Source: an uncultured Clostridia bacterium
GTDB taxonomy: Bacteria; Bacillota; Clostridia; TANB77; CAG-465
Reading direction: 5' to 3'
DNA: 64,000 bases
Assembly (NCBI GenBank): GCA_934149365.1
Contig: CAKPEI010000004.1
Span: 62,001 to 126,000, forward strand
Shown here: positions 8,819 to 18,437 of the stretch, one piece after another
Layout: each line of letters begins with the position of its first letter
How positions within the stretch are numbered: the first letter of the stretch is position 1
The notes under the pieces: model-generated
Seen by the model: the letters and a program-made list of their open reading frames with translations, nothing else
Told to the model about the DNA's origin: nothing
The model's database searches: none
Position numbers and translations under genes: made by a program

Positions 8819-8852
8819 AAAAGCTTGATGCTTACAGCATCAAGCTTTTCTT
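8819..8852. terminator. Bidirectional terminator between the DUF4143 and VirD4-like genes
   Basis: AAGCTTGATGC (8821-8831) pairs perfectly with GCATCAAGCTT (8837-8847) around TTACA. T-rich tails lie on both strands, so it serves the two convergent genes. Confidence 0.9.
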
Positions 8853-8861
8853 TGTATGTTT

Positions 8862-11375
8862 TTAAACAATAGAATCATCATCATTATTCATACCATTGTC
8901 GTCGTCATTTATGTCTATAATCGGTGTTTCATAAGTTTCTGTTATTGCACCACCATCTTTTTTTGCATTCTCCAAAGTAGGAGTATCTGTTCCAGTATCT
9001 ATAACAATATCGAAATCATCATCTAAATTTAAATCAATATTTTTTATTTCTTCTGGCTTTGAAACTTTAACATCTTCTGCCTTGGTTGCATTAGTATTTG
9101 TACCAAATATATAACTTTCATCATCTTCTATAACAGGGCCACCTTTTGAAATGTTATTTACTGATGTGAAATCAGAATCAATTGGTTTTACTACCATAAA
9201 CTTCTCAAAATTGTATTCATATGCAGGATGTTTTTGCTTATATTTATCGTCTAAGAATGTTACTTTACCTTCTCCAAATACTGAATTTCCTTTAGCGTTT
9301 TTAGTTCTGTAATATATAGAACCAAATTTGTTTTCTTGTATTTTATGAACTTTAAATCTATCTTTATCTTTTACTTTTATAGTTGTTTTTCTCTTTACAT
9401 CACCTGATGATGGATCAAATGAAGAGTCTTTATCAATTTTCTTTTCTTGTCCAAATGCTTTGTTCCAGTATTCACTATCTTCTGGAACTGTGTCACCAAA
9501 TACTATTTGAGTTTTAGTATTGGCAAGAACTGTTTGTCTGTAATATGAAGTACCACTTTTATCAAGTTGTGATAAGTTCTGTATAGCAATTGTAACACCA
9601 CATCTATATTTTCTAAATAGTGTAAACATTACATCCATTTCTTTATTGATGTATTCTGGGAATTCATCAATGTATAGGAAGTGAGGAATACGAGAATCTT
9701 CATTTCCACTTCTTCTTAGAACAGCATCTTGGAATTGCAATATAAAGAACATACCAAATGCTTTTGATTGAATTATACCAAGTTCACCTTTTCTAGAACA
9801 TACTGTTATTAATTTACCACTTTGTATAGCCTCAGTAAAGTTTATAACATTATTCTTACCACATAGAGCTCTTTTTAAACCAGGGTGTCTAAGTAAATTG
9901 TTCAATTGAGTTATAGCTCCATAAAGGAATTTTTCAGTATCTTTTCTACCGCTTCCTCTTGTTCCTGGGATTTCATATCCATTTATATTTAAAGAAGGTT
10001 TGTAGAAGTTCTTTTCAAAATAAGCTATTAGCAATTTATATTTTTGCTCTAATTCAGGTATTTTCTTCATGTCTTCAACCATTTCTTCAACATAGTCAAA
10101 GTTATATAATAAAGTTAACATATCTTCAAGTGAAGGTATTTCACCATTGTGAAGTATAGGGTACATTTCTTTTAGTAATATAGCTAAGTTTTGGAATGCA
10201 TCCATTGTAACTTGAGCAAAGAATGCTTCTTCTTTACCACCGTCACTTTGTGACATTGATTTTAAAACGTCAGCTATAATTGAAGCACATTTTGCAGGAT
10301 CCTCTATTGTAAATGGGTTCATACTTAATGTTGTTTCCGGTGACATTGGATCTATTGTACAAACGTCAAAATCATAGTTGTGAGCAACATTAGTAAAATT
10401 ATTAACATAGCTTCCATCGTTTTCTACAATTGTTATACCTAAGTTTCTGTAAACAACTTCTCCAGTTGTTTTATCTCTGTATAAAATTACTTTGTCAAGT
10501 GTATCATAGAATTCTCTTTCTAGTCCTTTTTTAGGTTTTACAAAATCTAATCTAAAGTTTTTGTTAATGTATTCGTTTGTGAAAGGCCCTTCTATATATG
10601 CTACGCCTCTCTTTAGCAAGCTATAAGCAAGCTTTTTAGAATATTCTCTGAAAAAGTATTTCTTTTCTATATCTCTTGCACTCATAGGAAGTAGTACAGT
10701 AGCTGTCTTACCAGTACCAGTAGCACCTTGTACTAGAGTAGCTTCCATTCTCTTCTTTTCAGGAACAACAACTTCTTCAGCTGTTTTAGGATCTCTACAT
10801 ATAACTGTCTCACAAGAGAAAGGACCTACATTATCTATTGGCTTTGATACATTTAATCCACAAAAACCAGCTATACCTTTTGAATAATCTTCTTCTCTTA
10901 ATATCATAGTAAGATAATCTATTAAATAGAATATACATACAAATGGGCCAACTAAACATATTGTTTTAATTGCAGGAGCAAACGTACCAGGGTAAAGACT
11001 TCTAACCTTTTCATAGTTTGGCAACTTCTTAAGTCCCCACCAAATAGCTTCATTTATCCATGTAATATACATAAACCCTATTATTATACAAAGGCCTACC
11101 ACTGTTATCATAAACCAGTGTACTTTTCCTTTATCATTTTTTACTACATCTAATTTGGAATTTACCAAGTACGAGAAAAAAAGTGCTGGTAAAGTAATAA
11201 GTATAGCAAATACATAAGGAGAAATATTATTTGATATTTTCCCATCTCCAAAAATAAATGCAAATAGTAAACCAATTATATACAGTATAGTTATTGAAGC
11301 TAAAACTCCAAAAAACTTAGCCATAAAATCATTCTTTTTCTTTATTTTAAAGAAATTTAATACTTTTTCTAACAA
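8862..11375 (-). CDS. VirD4/TraG-family type IV coupling ATPase
   Basis: An 837-residue membrane ATPase that would link DNA or protein substrates to a type IV secretion channel. There are about four N-terminal membrane helices (residues ~20-42, 53-70, 86-110 and ~142-163). Walker A is GATGTGKTA (~219-227) and Walker B is FLYIDEFPEYI (~575), followed by TFRKYRCGVTIAIQNLSQL, typical of the TraG/VirD4 motif with its conserved Gln. The C-terminal ~130 residues are acidic and low-complexity (ending DINDDDNGMNNDDD), perhaps for substrate docking. The TTG start has GGTGA five bases upstream; an ATG 17 codons in is an alternative. It is transcribed away from the rest of the locus and diverges from pth. 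No relaxase gene is next to it. Confidence 0.92.
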   Translation of the reverse strand: MLEKVLNFFKIKKKNDFMAKFFGVLASITILYIIGLLFAFIFGDGKISNNISPYVFAILITLPALFFSYLVNSKLDVVKNDKGKVHWFMITVVGLCIIIGFMYITWINEAIWWGLKKLPNYEKVRSLYPGTFAPAIKTICLVGPFVCIFYLIDYLTMILREEDYSKGIAGFCGLNVSKPIDNVGPFSCETVICRDPKTAEEVVVPEKKRMEATLVQGATGTGKTATVLLPMSARDIEKKYFFREYSKKLAYSLLKRGVAYIEGPFTNEYINKNFRLDFVKPKKGLEREFYDTLDKVILYRDKTTGEVVYRNLGITIVENDGSYVNNFTNVAHNYDFDVCTIDPMSPETTLSMNPFTIEDPAKCASIIADVLKSMSQSDGGKEEAFFAQVTMDAFQNLAILLKEMYPILHNGEIPSLEDMLTLLYNFDYVEEMVEDMKKIPELEQKYKLLIAYFEKNFYKPSLNINGYEIPGTRGSGRKDTEKFLYGAITQLNNLLRHPGLKRALCGKNNVINFTEAIQSGKLITVCSRKGELGIIQSKAFGMFFILQFQDAVLRRSGNEDSRIPHFLYIDEFPEYINKEMDVMFTLFRKYRCGVTIAIQNLSQLDKSGTSYYRQTVLANTKTQIVFGDTVPEDSEYWNKAFGQEKKIDKDSSFDPSSGDVKRKTTIKVKDKDRFKVHKIQENKFGSIYYRTKNAKGNSVFGEGKVTFLDDKYKQKHPAYEYNFEKFMVVKPIDSDFTSVNNISKGGPVIEDDESYIFGTNTNATKAEDVKVSKPEEIKNIDLNLDDDFDIVIDTGTDTPTLENAKKDGGAITETYETPIIDINDDDNGMNNDDDSIV

Positions 11376-11536
11376 AAAATCACCGCTTTCATAAGTATAA
11401 CAAGATTATTAATCAATCTTGAAAAATGCTTAAATCTACTATATAATAATACTATAATATTGCTTAAAATACAATAGATATTAGGTAAAATAAAGTATAT
11501 ATTTTGCTTAAAAAGGTTAACATAGGAGAGTGCGAA

Positions 11537-12070
11537 ATGAAGTTGATTGTTGGACTTGGAAATATAGGGAAAGAATATGAAAATACTAGACATAATGTAG
11601 GTTTTATGTTTGTGGATAATTTTGTTAAAGAGATTTTAAAAGAAAAAGTAGAATACAAAAAAAGAGATAATTACTATTATTTAGAAACTAAATATAAAGA
11701 TGAGAAAGTAGTTATAATAAAACCAACTACTTATATGAACTTAAGTGGTGAGGCTATTTTAAAAGCGAAAAAATGGTATAAATTAGATAACAAAGATATA
11801 ATTGTTGTATATGATGATGTAGACTTAAAACTAGGAACTTTTAGATATAGAGAAAATGGTAGTGCAGGCACACATAACGGTATGAGAAATATATTAGGTG
11901 TCTTAAAAACAGAAGAATTAAGTCGCCTTAGAATAGGTATTGAAAACAGGGAAAATAGAAATATACCCCTTATGGATTTTGTACTTGGGAAGTTTGCAGA
12001 TTCTGAGTTAGAAGTGCTATACAACATTTCTTTTAAGGAAGCAACAGAAAAAATTATTTGTTATCTATGA
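11537..12070 (+). CDS. pth: Peptidyl-tRNA hydrolase
   Basis: A 177-residue hydrolase that recycles tRNA from peptidyl-tRNA dropped by the ribosome. The family pattern is complete: LIVGLGNIGKEYENTRHNVGF (catalytic His at ~residue 20), KPTTYMNLSGEA, VVYDDVDL with the Asp, and a GSAGTHNGMRN loop. The start is the ATG at 11537 with AGGAG upstream; the frame opens earlier at 11504, but those codons are not conserved in the family. At 177 residues it is slightly shorter than the usual ~185-195 and ends soon after the lid helix. Its stop overlaps the start of a tiny downstream frame (ATGA). Confidence 0.95.
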   Translation: MKLIVGLGNIGKEYENTRHNVGFMFVDNFVKEILKEKVEYKKRDNYYYLETKYKDEKVVIIKPTTYMNLSGEAILKAKKWYKLDNKDIIVVYDDVDLKLGTFRYRENGSAGTHNGMRNILGVLKTEELSRLRIGIENRENRNIPLMDFVLGKFADSELEVLYNISFKEATEKIICYL

Positions 12071-12207
12071 AAAATGCAAAAAATCTTGATAATATAGCTT
12101 TAAAGAAATATAACCTTAGGTATGCTATTAGATTATCAGTGGAAAATTTCGGATTTGCTAATGGTATAAAAACAATTCCATTGTACGTAGCATTTTGTAT
12201 AAAATAA
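12067..12207 (+). CDS. Possible small protein coupled to pth
   Basis: A 46-codon frame starts at the ATG that overlaps the pth stop (ATGA), which would allow translational coupling. It ends just before a good hairpin terminator. The product is mixed-charge without a membrane helix or known motif. The codon use is like the neighbours, but the length is short and there is no separate ribosome site. It could equally be non-coding 3' trailer, so confidence is low. Confidence 0.3.
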   Translation: MKNAKNLDNIALKKYNLRYAIRLSVENFGFANGIKTIPLYVAFCIK

Positions 12208-12210
12208 AGT

Positions 12211-12249
12211 AAAAGGAGAATATACTAAGCAAAAGTATATTCTCTTTTT
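12211..12249. terminator. Bidirectional terminator between pth and the deacetylase
   Basis: GAGAATATACT (12216-12226) pairs with AGTATATTCTC (12234-12244), with a T-run on the plus strand and an A/T-rich tail on the minus strand. It separates two convergent units. Confidence 0.85.
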
Positions 12250-12252
12250 AAA

Positions 12253-13047
12253 TTAATCATTACAATTTTTTAATATTAAAAGCTCAGTTACTGTTACAAA
12301 ATAAAAATCTTCTTCTTTTAATTTGTCAATTATTTCGCTAGCTGCATTTACAGAGGGTAGATAGGTATCGTGCATTAATATAATTTTTTTATCTTTTGCG
12401 GAATTTACCACTCTTTTAGTAACCTTCTTGCAATTTCTAAGCTTCCAATCTTTTGAATCGATATTCCATAATATGTTTGTAAGTTCATGCTTTTTTATTG
12501 CATCTATAGTTAAACTATTAACCGCTCCATATGGAACTCGTATTAATTCTACTTTATCTTTAATAATATTTTCAATTATATCTCTAGAGGTTTCTATTTC
12601 ATAATTTATTTCTTCTTCTGTAAGTTTTGTAAATAATTTATGAGTGTAGCCATGTATTCCAATGTCATGTCCTTCGCTTGCCATTTTTCTTACAGTATCA
12701 ATTCTATTGTCTAACTTGTAGCCAAGTAAAAAGAAAGTTGCCTTAACATCTTTCTCATTTAATATATCAAGCAATTTTTCTGTATATTTTGAAGGACCAT
12801 CATCAAAGGTTAAAGCTATTACTTTTTTATCTTTGTATTTAGCAATAATATCTTTGGATTTGCTTTCTTTATCTATTAAACCAGTTATCATTGAATTTTC
12901 CAAAAAAGAGTCATCTATTTCAGTATTAGTATTTTTCTTAGAGCTGATTAAGCAAGTTAAGAATATATATGGTATTGCTAAAATGATTAACAAGATTATA
13001 GTAAAAATGGTTAAACTTTTTCTGGATATTGGGAAACATATATGCAA
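12253..13047 (-). CDS. Membrane-anchored polysaccharide deacetylase (NodB domain)
   Basis: An N-terminal membrane helix (LTIFTIILLIILAIPYIFLTCLI region) is followed by a NodB/CE4 domain of ~190 residues. Motifs in order: TFDDGPS (catalytic Asp and metal Asp), HGYTH (the two metal His), RVPYGA, ILWNIDSKDW and LMHDTY. Such enzymes deacetylate wall glycan; in spore formers PdaA-like members make muramic delta-lactam in the cortex, and this one could be in that group. The TTG at 13047 is preferred because AGGTGA lies five bases before it; the GTG at 13056 is part of that site's own region. The gene is monocistronic and convergent with pth. Confidence 0.88.
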   Translation of the reverse strand: MHICFPISRKSLTIFTIILLIILAIPYIFLTCLISSKKNTNTEIDDSFLENSMITGLIDKESKSKDIIAKYKDKKVIALTFDDGPSKYTEKLLDILNEKDVKATFFLLGYKLDNRIDTVRKMASEGHDIGIHGYTHKLFTKLTEEEINYEIETSRDIIENIIKDKVELIRVPYGAVNSLTIDAIKKHELTNILWNIDSKDWKLRNCKKVTKRVVNSAKDKKIILMHDTYLPSVNAASEIIDKLKEEDFYFVTVTELLILKNCND

Positions 13048-13139
13048 AATAATCACCTAATATATTGTATTAAAAAAGTAGATAAAAAATGATGCAATGT
13101 ATAAATATATTGGTTTTATAAAGTTTGCAAGTGTTTTTC

Positions 13140-13168
13140 TTGACAATTTCATGCAATAATGTTAAAAT
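13140..13168 (+). promoter_or_regulatory. Promoter of rplU-rpmA
   Basis: TTGACA (13140-13145) and TAAAAT (13163-13168) are 17 bases apart, close to the sigma-A consensus. Transcription would begin near 13175, giving a leader of ~85 bases. Confidence 0.8.
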
Positions 13169-13174
13169 ATATGA

Positions 13175-13255
13175 GTAAATTCCGCACAAAACGGGTTGAA
13201 AATGTATTTATATACTACCTAGTAATTTGGCGAGAGCAAGTTAGAATAAGGAGGA
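13175..13255 (+). promoter_or_regulatory. Candidate L21 ribosomal-protein leader
   Basis: The ~85-base leader between the promoter and rplU contains short complementary elements (CCGCAC...CGGG near 13182-13197, and GGCGAGAGC near 13230) and is longer than a simple ribosome site needs. Firmicutes often have an L21 leader RNA here that lets L21 regulate its own operon. The identity is inferred from position and size; I could not match it base by base to the known family. Confidence 0.45.
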
Positions 13256-13261
13256 TGTAAG

Positions 13262-13627
13262 ATGTACGCTATAATTGAAGCATGTGGTAAACAATATAAA
13301 GTGCAAGAAGGCGATATTGTTTTCATGGAGAGATTAGACGAAGAAGAAGGAAAGAAAGTTACTTTTGATAATGTTCTTTTAATTTCTGATGACAAGAAAA
13401 CAACAGTAGGAACACCTAATGTTAAAAATGCAAAGGTATCTGCAACAGTTGTTGGTCATGGAAAAGGTAAAAAAATATTAGTATTTAAGTACAAGGCTAA
13501 AAAGAATGAGAGAAAAAGAAGAGGACACAGACAGGCTTATACAAAAGTACAAATAGAAAAAATATCAGTAACTGTTCCTAGAGCAAAAAAAGTTGAAACT
13601 GAAGTAAAAGCAGAAGCAGCTGAATAA
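13262..13627 (+). CDS. rplU: 50S ribosomal protein L21
   Basis: A 121-residue protein of the large ribosomal subunit, binding 23S rRNA. It starts MYAIIEACGKQYKV and has the L21 signature KKNERKRRGHRQAYTKVQI. The C-terminal tail is extended with Lys/Glu/Ala residues (KKVETEVKAEAAE) beyond the usual ~103 residues. AAGGAGG precedes the ATG. The gene is followed 43 bases later by rpmA. The gene for the Prp protease that usually sits between them in Firmicutes is missing. Confidence 0.97.
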   Translation: MYAIIEACGKQYKVQEGDIVFMERLDEEEGKKVTFDNVLLISDDKKTTVGTPNVKNAKVSATVVGHGKGKKILVFKYKAKKNERKRRGHRQAYTKVQIEKISVTVPRAKKVETEVKAEAAE

Positions 13628-13670
13628 TTTATTAAAAGAGTAAACATGATATAATAAGGAGGGAATATAA

Positions 13671-13928
13671 ATGGCACATAAGAAAGGTGGCGGATCTACT
13701 AAAAATGGTAGAGATAGTGAAGCTAAAAGACTTGGAGCTAAAAGAGCCGATGGACAATTTGTTCTAGCAGGAAATATATTAGTAAGACAAAGAGGTACTA
13801 AAATACATCCAGGAACAAATGTAGGAAAAGGTAAAGATGATACATTATTTTCTCTTGTAGATGGAATTGTAAAATTTGAAAGAAAAGGAAGAGACAAGAA
13901 GAAAGTAAGTGTTTATCCAGAAGCATAA
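13671..13928 (+). CDS. rpmA: 50S ribosomal protein L27
   Basis: An 85-residue protein whose N-terminal tail reaches the peptidyl-transferase centre. It begins [19 protein letters not shown], the form seen in Gram-negative bacteria, with no N-terminal extension or Phe-ending cleavage site. In most Firmicutes L27 starts with ~9 extra residues that Prp must remove. Here the extension is lost, which fits the absence of a prp gene between rplU and rpmA. AAGGAGGG precedes the ATG. It ends the ribosomal-protein operon before a strong terminator. Confidence 0.97.
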   Translation: MAHKKGGGSTKNGRDSEAKRLGAKRADGQFVLAGNILVRQRGTKIHPGTNVGKGKDDTLFSLVDGIVKFERKGRDKKKVSVYPEA

Positions 13929-13943
13929 TTAATATGTCGATAA

Positions 13944-13988
13944 AAAAATAGTAAGTGTGCCATATATACTTACTATTTTTCTTTTTTC
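13944..13988 (+). terminator. Terminator of the rplU-rpmA operon
   Basis: AAAAATAGTAAGT (13944-13956) pairs perfectly with ACTTACTATTTTT (13968-13980), followed by C and six T. Confidence 0.92.
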
Positions 13989-13990
13989 TA

Positions 13991-14019
13991 TTGAATAATA
14001 TTTTTAAAAAATGTATAAT
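13991..14019 (+). promoter_or_regulatory. Promoter of the DUF1016 gene
   Basis: TTGAAT (13991-13996) and TATAAT (14014-14019) with a 17-base spacer, 31 bases before the ATG. The ribosome site is TTAGGAGAAG. Confidence 0.7.
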
Positions 14020-14049
14020 TTTATTATATTAATATTTTAGGAGAAGAAC

Positions 14050-15123
14050 ATGGCAAATAAATCAAAGAGTACTAATGATGAATTAATAGATATTGAAAAT
14101 ATTTATAAAGATATAAAAGAGAAAATAGTGACTGCGCGCAACAAAATGTTAAAGCATATTGACACCACAATGACAGAAGTATACTGGTATGTTGGTAAAA
14201 TTACGTATGAATTATCAAATAATAGTACAAAGGCAAGTTACGGGAAGCAAGTTATTGATGCTTTAGCCTCAAAACTTACAAATGAGTTCGGAAGTGGTTT
14301 TTCTTCAGTGAGTATAAGAAGAATGCGTAAGTTTTATGAGACTTATCAAATTTGGTCGGCAGTGCCGACTGAATTGAGCTGGGCTCATTTTCAGGAATTA
14401 ATTAGAATAACTAGAAAAGAAGAAAGAGATTTTTATGAAACTGAATCAATTAAATCTAATTGGGGATATAGGGAACTAAAAAGGCAAATTAGTACAAAAT
14501 TATATGATAGATATATAATTTCGCCAGATAAGAAAATGATTATGGAAAAATCCAAAAATGGACTTATAGAAAGGCAACCAGAGGAACTGTTGAAAAATCC
14601 GTATATATTCGAATTTACTGGTTTAAAGGAAAATAAAAATTATCTGGAAAATGATCTAGAAAAAGCATTACTCAGCCATTTGACTGAATTTTTACTTGAA
14701 CTAGGAAGAGGTTTTTCATTTGTTGCAAATCAGCAAAGAATAAAAATAGGAGAAGAATATTATTATCCTGATTTAATTTTTTATAATAGACTCGCAAAGT
14801 GTTTTGTCATAATAGATTTAAAGTTGGGTCGTCTCACTCATGGAGATATTGGTTAAATGCAAATGTATGTTAATTATTATAAAAAGACACAGATGATTGA
14901 GGGTGAAAATGAGCCTATTGGAATATTGTTATGTGCTGATAAAGATGAGGCTGTTGTGGAAATGACACTAGGAGATAGTGTAAAAAATATATATACATCC
15001 AAATATTTAACATATATGCCATCAAAAGAAGAACTTATAAAGATTATAGAAGACGAAAAAGAATTAATTGAATTAGCAAACAAGGATATAATAGAAGGTG
15101 AAAATAATGAATATAAGGAATAA
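14050..15123 (+). pseudogene. DUF1016 (YhcG-like) PDDEXK nuclease interrupted by a nonsense codon
   Basis: Two frames, 14050-14856 (268 codons) and 14857-15123 (88 codons), are the same reading frame separated by a single TAA at 14854-14856. The joined product is a normal-size (~357 residue) DUF1016 protein: an N-terminal domain (YWYVGKITYELS, SIRRMRKFYETY) and a C-terminal nuclease core (YYYPDLIFYN with the Asp, VIIDLKLG with the Lys). The stop sits where homologues have Gln in DLGQMQMYVNYY, so one C-to-T change (CAA to TAA) explains it. The half after the stop keeps the family sequence (MQMYVNYYKK), so the change is recent. Readthrough or a sequencing error are alternatives. The enzyme's role is thought to be nuclease or defence-linked. 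Confidence 0.88.
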
Positions 15124-15213
15124 ATTTGGAGTAGTGTACTGGTATGATATCGTTATGTACTGGCAAATTTAAAAGTATATATTAATAAAATATCATATTA
15201 GGGGGAATTTAAA

Positions 15214-16236
15214 ATGGAAAATAATAAAAAAAGAATATTAACTGGAGATAGACCAACAGGAAAACTACATATTGGTCATTATTTTGGATCATTAGTAAAT
15301 AGAGTTAAATTACAAGACGAATACGAAACATTTATATTAGTTGCAGATGTTCAAGCATTAACTGATAATTTCAACAACCCTGCAAAAGTTAGAGAAAATA
15401 TATTAGAAACTACAATGGATAATTTAGCAGCTGGTTTGGATCCTGAAAAATGTACGTTTGTAGTTCAGTCTATGGTTCCAGAAATAGCAGAACTTACAGT
15501 ATTTTACTCAAACTTAGTTACTGTTTCAAGACTTCAAAGGAATCCAACTATAAAAACTGAAATAGCGCAGAAGAAAGAGCTATTTGGTAATTCAGGTGAG
15601 TCTGTAACTTATGGATTTTTAGGTTATCCAGTAAGTCAAGCAGCGGATATAACGGCATTTAATGCAGATTTAGTACCAGTTGGCGAGGATCAGCTTCCAC
15701 TTATAGAGCAGACTAAAGAGATAGTAAGAAAATTTAACTCATTATATGGAGAAACAATAAAAGAACCAGATTATTTACTAAGTGAGCACAAGAGAATAAA
15801 AGGCTTAGATGGAAATAGTAAAATGGGTAAAAGCTTAGGTAATTGTATTTACTTAACAGATGATGATGACACGATAAGAGAAAAGGTTAGAGGTGCAATT
15901 ACAGATACTACGAAAATAAGGAAAGATGATCCTGCAAATCCAGATGTATGCATGGTTGGATATTATCATCACTTGTTTAGTGAAAATAACTTAGATACAA
16001 TATGTTCTGAATGTAGAGAAGGCAAAAGAGGATGTGTTGCTTGTAAAAAGGAACTTGCAGATAATATAATAGCTAGATTAAAACCTATAAGAGAAAGAAG
16101 AAAATATTACGAACAAAACCCAGAAATAGTAAAAGAAATTTTGAGAAAAGGAACAGAGAAGGCAAGAAATATAACAAAAGAAACTGTTAAAAATATCAAA
16201 AAATCAATGAGAATAGATTATTTTGAAAATAAATAA
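15214..16236 (+). CDS. trpS: Tryptophan-tRNA ligase
   Basis: A 340-residue class I synthetase that charges tRNA-Trp. The ATP-binding motifs are TGKLHIGHYFGSL (HIGH) and NSKMGKSLGN (KMSKS-type, here KMGKS). The active-site strands RILTGDRPTG and PVSQAADITAFNADLVPVGEDQ are typical of TrpRS. A region near residue 250-285 with several Cys (ICSECREGKRGCVACK) looks like the insert that can bind metal in some TrpRS. GGGGG lies nine bases before the ATG. I looked upstream for a T-box leader and saw no clear one in the 90-base gap. It is followed closely by obgE. Confidence 0.96.
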   Translation: MENNKKRILTGDRPTGKLHIGHYFGSLVNRVKLQDEYETFILVADVQALTDNFNNPAKVRENILETTMDNLAAGLDPEKCTFVVQSMVPEIAELTVFYSNLVTVSRLQRNPTIKTEIAQKKELFGNSGESVTYGFLGYPVSQAADITAFNADLVPVGEDQLPLIEQTKEIVRKFNSLYGETIKEPDYLLSEHKRIKGLDGNSKMGKSLGNCIYLTDDDDTIREKVRGAITDTTKIRKDDPANPDVCMVGYYHHLFSENNLDTICSECREGKRGCVACKKELADNIIARLKPIRERRKYYEQNPEIVKEILRKGTEKARNITKETVKNIKKSMRIDYFENK

Positions 16237-16249
16237 TGTTAGGAGTTAA

Positions 16250-17524
<1,275 letters not shown>

Positions 17525-17530
17525 ATGTGT

Positions 17531-17558
17531 AAAAAAGGGAGCGATTTGCTCCCTTTTT
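17531..17558. terminator. Terminator after obgE (bidirectional)
   Basis: GGGAGC (17538-17543) and GCTCCC (17548-17553) with a GATTT loop (6-bp stem extended by A/T pairs), followed by TTTTT and preceded by AAAAAA. It can also serve the minus-strand gene that ends at 17557. Confidence 0.85.
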
Positions 17559-17886
17559 AGCTTAATTTAGGACACTCACAAAGTTTTATTTGTACATTTG
17601 AATCAATTATATATAGGTGCCCTTGAATGTTAATTTTTAAATATGCAGATGAGTCATACGTTTCAAACATAGCAAGTTGAATTAGTGTGTACTGACCACC
17701 ACCCTTTCGTATTCTTGGTTTGTAAATAAATACAGCATTTTTAGACTTTACAGCTATTAGTCTTCCTTTTACATAGGCAATGTTTGAACAACTAGGAGTT
17801 AACACATAACCTTTGTATAATAGCCTGAAATTATCACTTTTTCCCTCGCAGTAGATACCATTTTCCAAGACAAAGTTTCTGTCCAT
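17557..17886 (-). CDS. Hypothetical protein
   Basis: A 109-residue protein with no membrane helix or known motif. Its sequence alternates short hydrophobic beta-like stretches (NIAYVKGRLIAVKSKNAVFIY, YLKINIQGHLYIIDS), suggesting a small beta domain, and ends with Cys-x-Cys. The start is well supported by AAAGGAGTGA before the ATG on the minus strand. It is a single gene convergent with obgE and divergent from the bofA-like unit. Function unknown. Confidence 0.6.
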   Translation of the reverse strand: MDRNFVLENGIYCEGKSDNFRLLYKGYVLTPSCSNIAYVKGRLIAVKSKNAVFIYKPRIRKGGGQYTLIQLAMFETYDSSAYLKINIQGHLYIIDSNVQIKLCECPKLS

Positions 17887-17923
17887 TTAGCTCACTCCTT
17901 TAATTAAAATTGTGAATAATATA

Positions 17924-17951
17924 TTGTTTACTACATTATATGTGATATAAT
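17924..17951 (+). promoter_or_regulatory. Promoter for the small frame and bofA-like gene
   Basis: TTGTTT (17924-17929) and TATAAT (17946-17951) with TGA directly before it, giving an extended -10. The spacer is 16 bases. No forespore- or mother-cell-specific consensus could be assigned with confidence. Confidence 0.5.
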
Positions 17952-18019
17952 AAAGAAAAGTTACATGTAATTCATCATAAAAATTTGAGACAAGTATATA
18001 ATTGTACTAGGTGAAAATA

Positions 18020-18166
18020 TTGCATAGTAAATATTATTTAAAAATTCATAGGAAAGATTATTTCCAGGATAATAGAGAGATATTAATTTTTAGTAGAGAT
18101 AAAAGAGAATGTGTTAAAGAAATTTTAGCCTTAGGGAAGAAATATGAAAAATTACTAAGAAACTAA
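18020..18166 (+). CDS. Possible small basic protein upstream of bofA
   Basis: A 48-codon frame starting at TTG 18020, with AGGTGA five bases upstream; the GTG at 18011 is inside that site. The product is strongly basic and helix-prone (KIHRKDYFQDNREIL, VKEILALGKKYEKLL), without a membrane helix. Similar small basic frames precede bofA in some Clostridia (YaaL-type), but the match is not clear. It lies 19 bases before the bofA-like start and would share its promoter. Confidence 0.4.
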   Translation: MHSKYYLKIHRKDYFQDNREILIFSRDKRECVKEILALGKKYEKLLRN

Positions 18167-18185
18167 CTGGTAGGAGGTGGATAAT

Positions 18186-18437
18186 GTGGATTATTTGGTT
18201 TTTATAGGTGCAGCTGTGGCAGTATTTATTATACTAAAAATACTAGCTTGGCCGATTAAAAAGATAATTAAAATGTTAATCAATATTCTAATAGGTGGAT
18301 TATTACTTGTATTAGTAAACTATGTTGGAGCATATTTTAATTTTGCACTTGCTATTAATTGGATTTCAGCGCTTACAGTTGGAATATTAGGAATACCTGG
18401 TTTAATAATACTTATAATTTTACATTTTATATTGTAA
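18186..18437 (+). CDS. bofA: BofA-family pro-sigma-K processing inhibitor
   Basis: An 83-residue membrane protein with two or three helices. The C-terminal signature GILGIPGLIILIIL and the middle segment INILIGGLLLVLVNYVG are typical of BofA, which in Bacillus holds the SpoIVFB protease inactive until the forespore signals. The GTG at 18186 is chosen because AGGAGGT ends seven bases before it; the in-frame GTG at 18177 overlaps this ribosome site. recA-recX and gerW lie nearby, fitting a sporulation and maintenance region. Whether this organism has the sigma-K checkpoint cannot be seen here. Confidence 0.82.
   Translation: MDYLVFIGAAVAVFIILKILAWPIKKIIKMLINILIGGLLLVLVNYVGAYFNFALAINWISALTVGILGIPGLIILIILHFIL

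Noticed and set aside
1..11375. Intact integrative conjugative element or prophage
   Set aside because: No integrase, relaxase, attachment repeats or phage structural genes can be seen in the window; only part of the machinery is present.
13641..13655. Internal promoter TGATATAAT before rpmA
   Set aside because: The -10 box touches the ribosome site, so a transcript from it would start inside or after that site; probably chance in AT-rich DNA.
15124..15213. T-box riboswitch before trpS
   Set aside because: The gap is too short (~90 bases) and no specifier stem, T-box sequence or terminator is visible.
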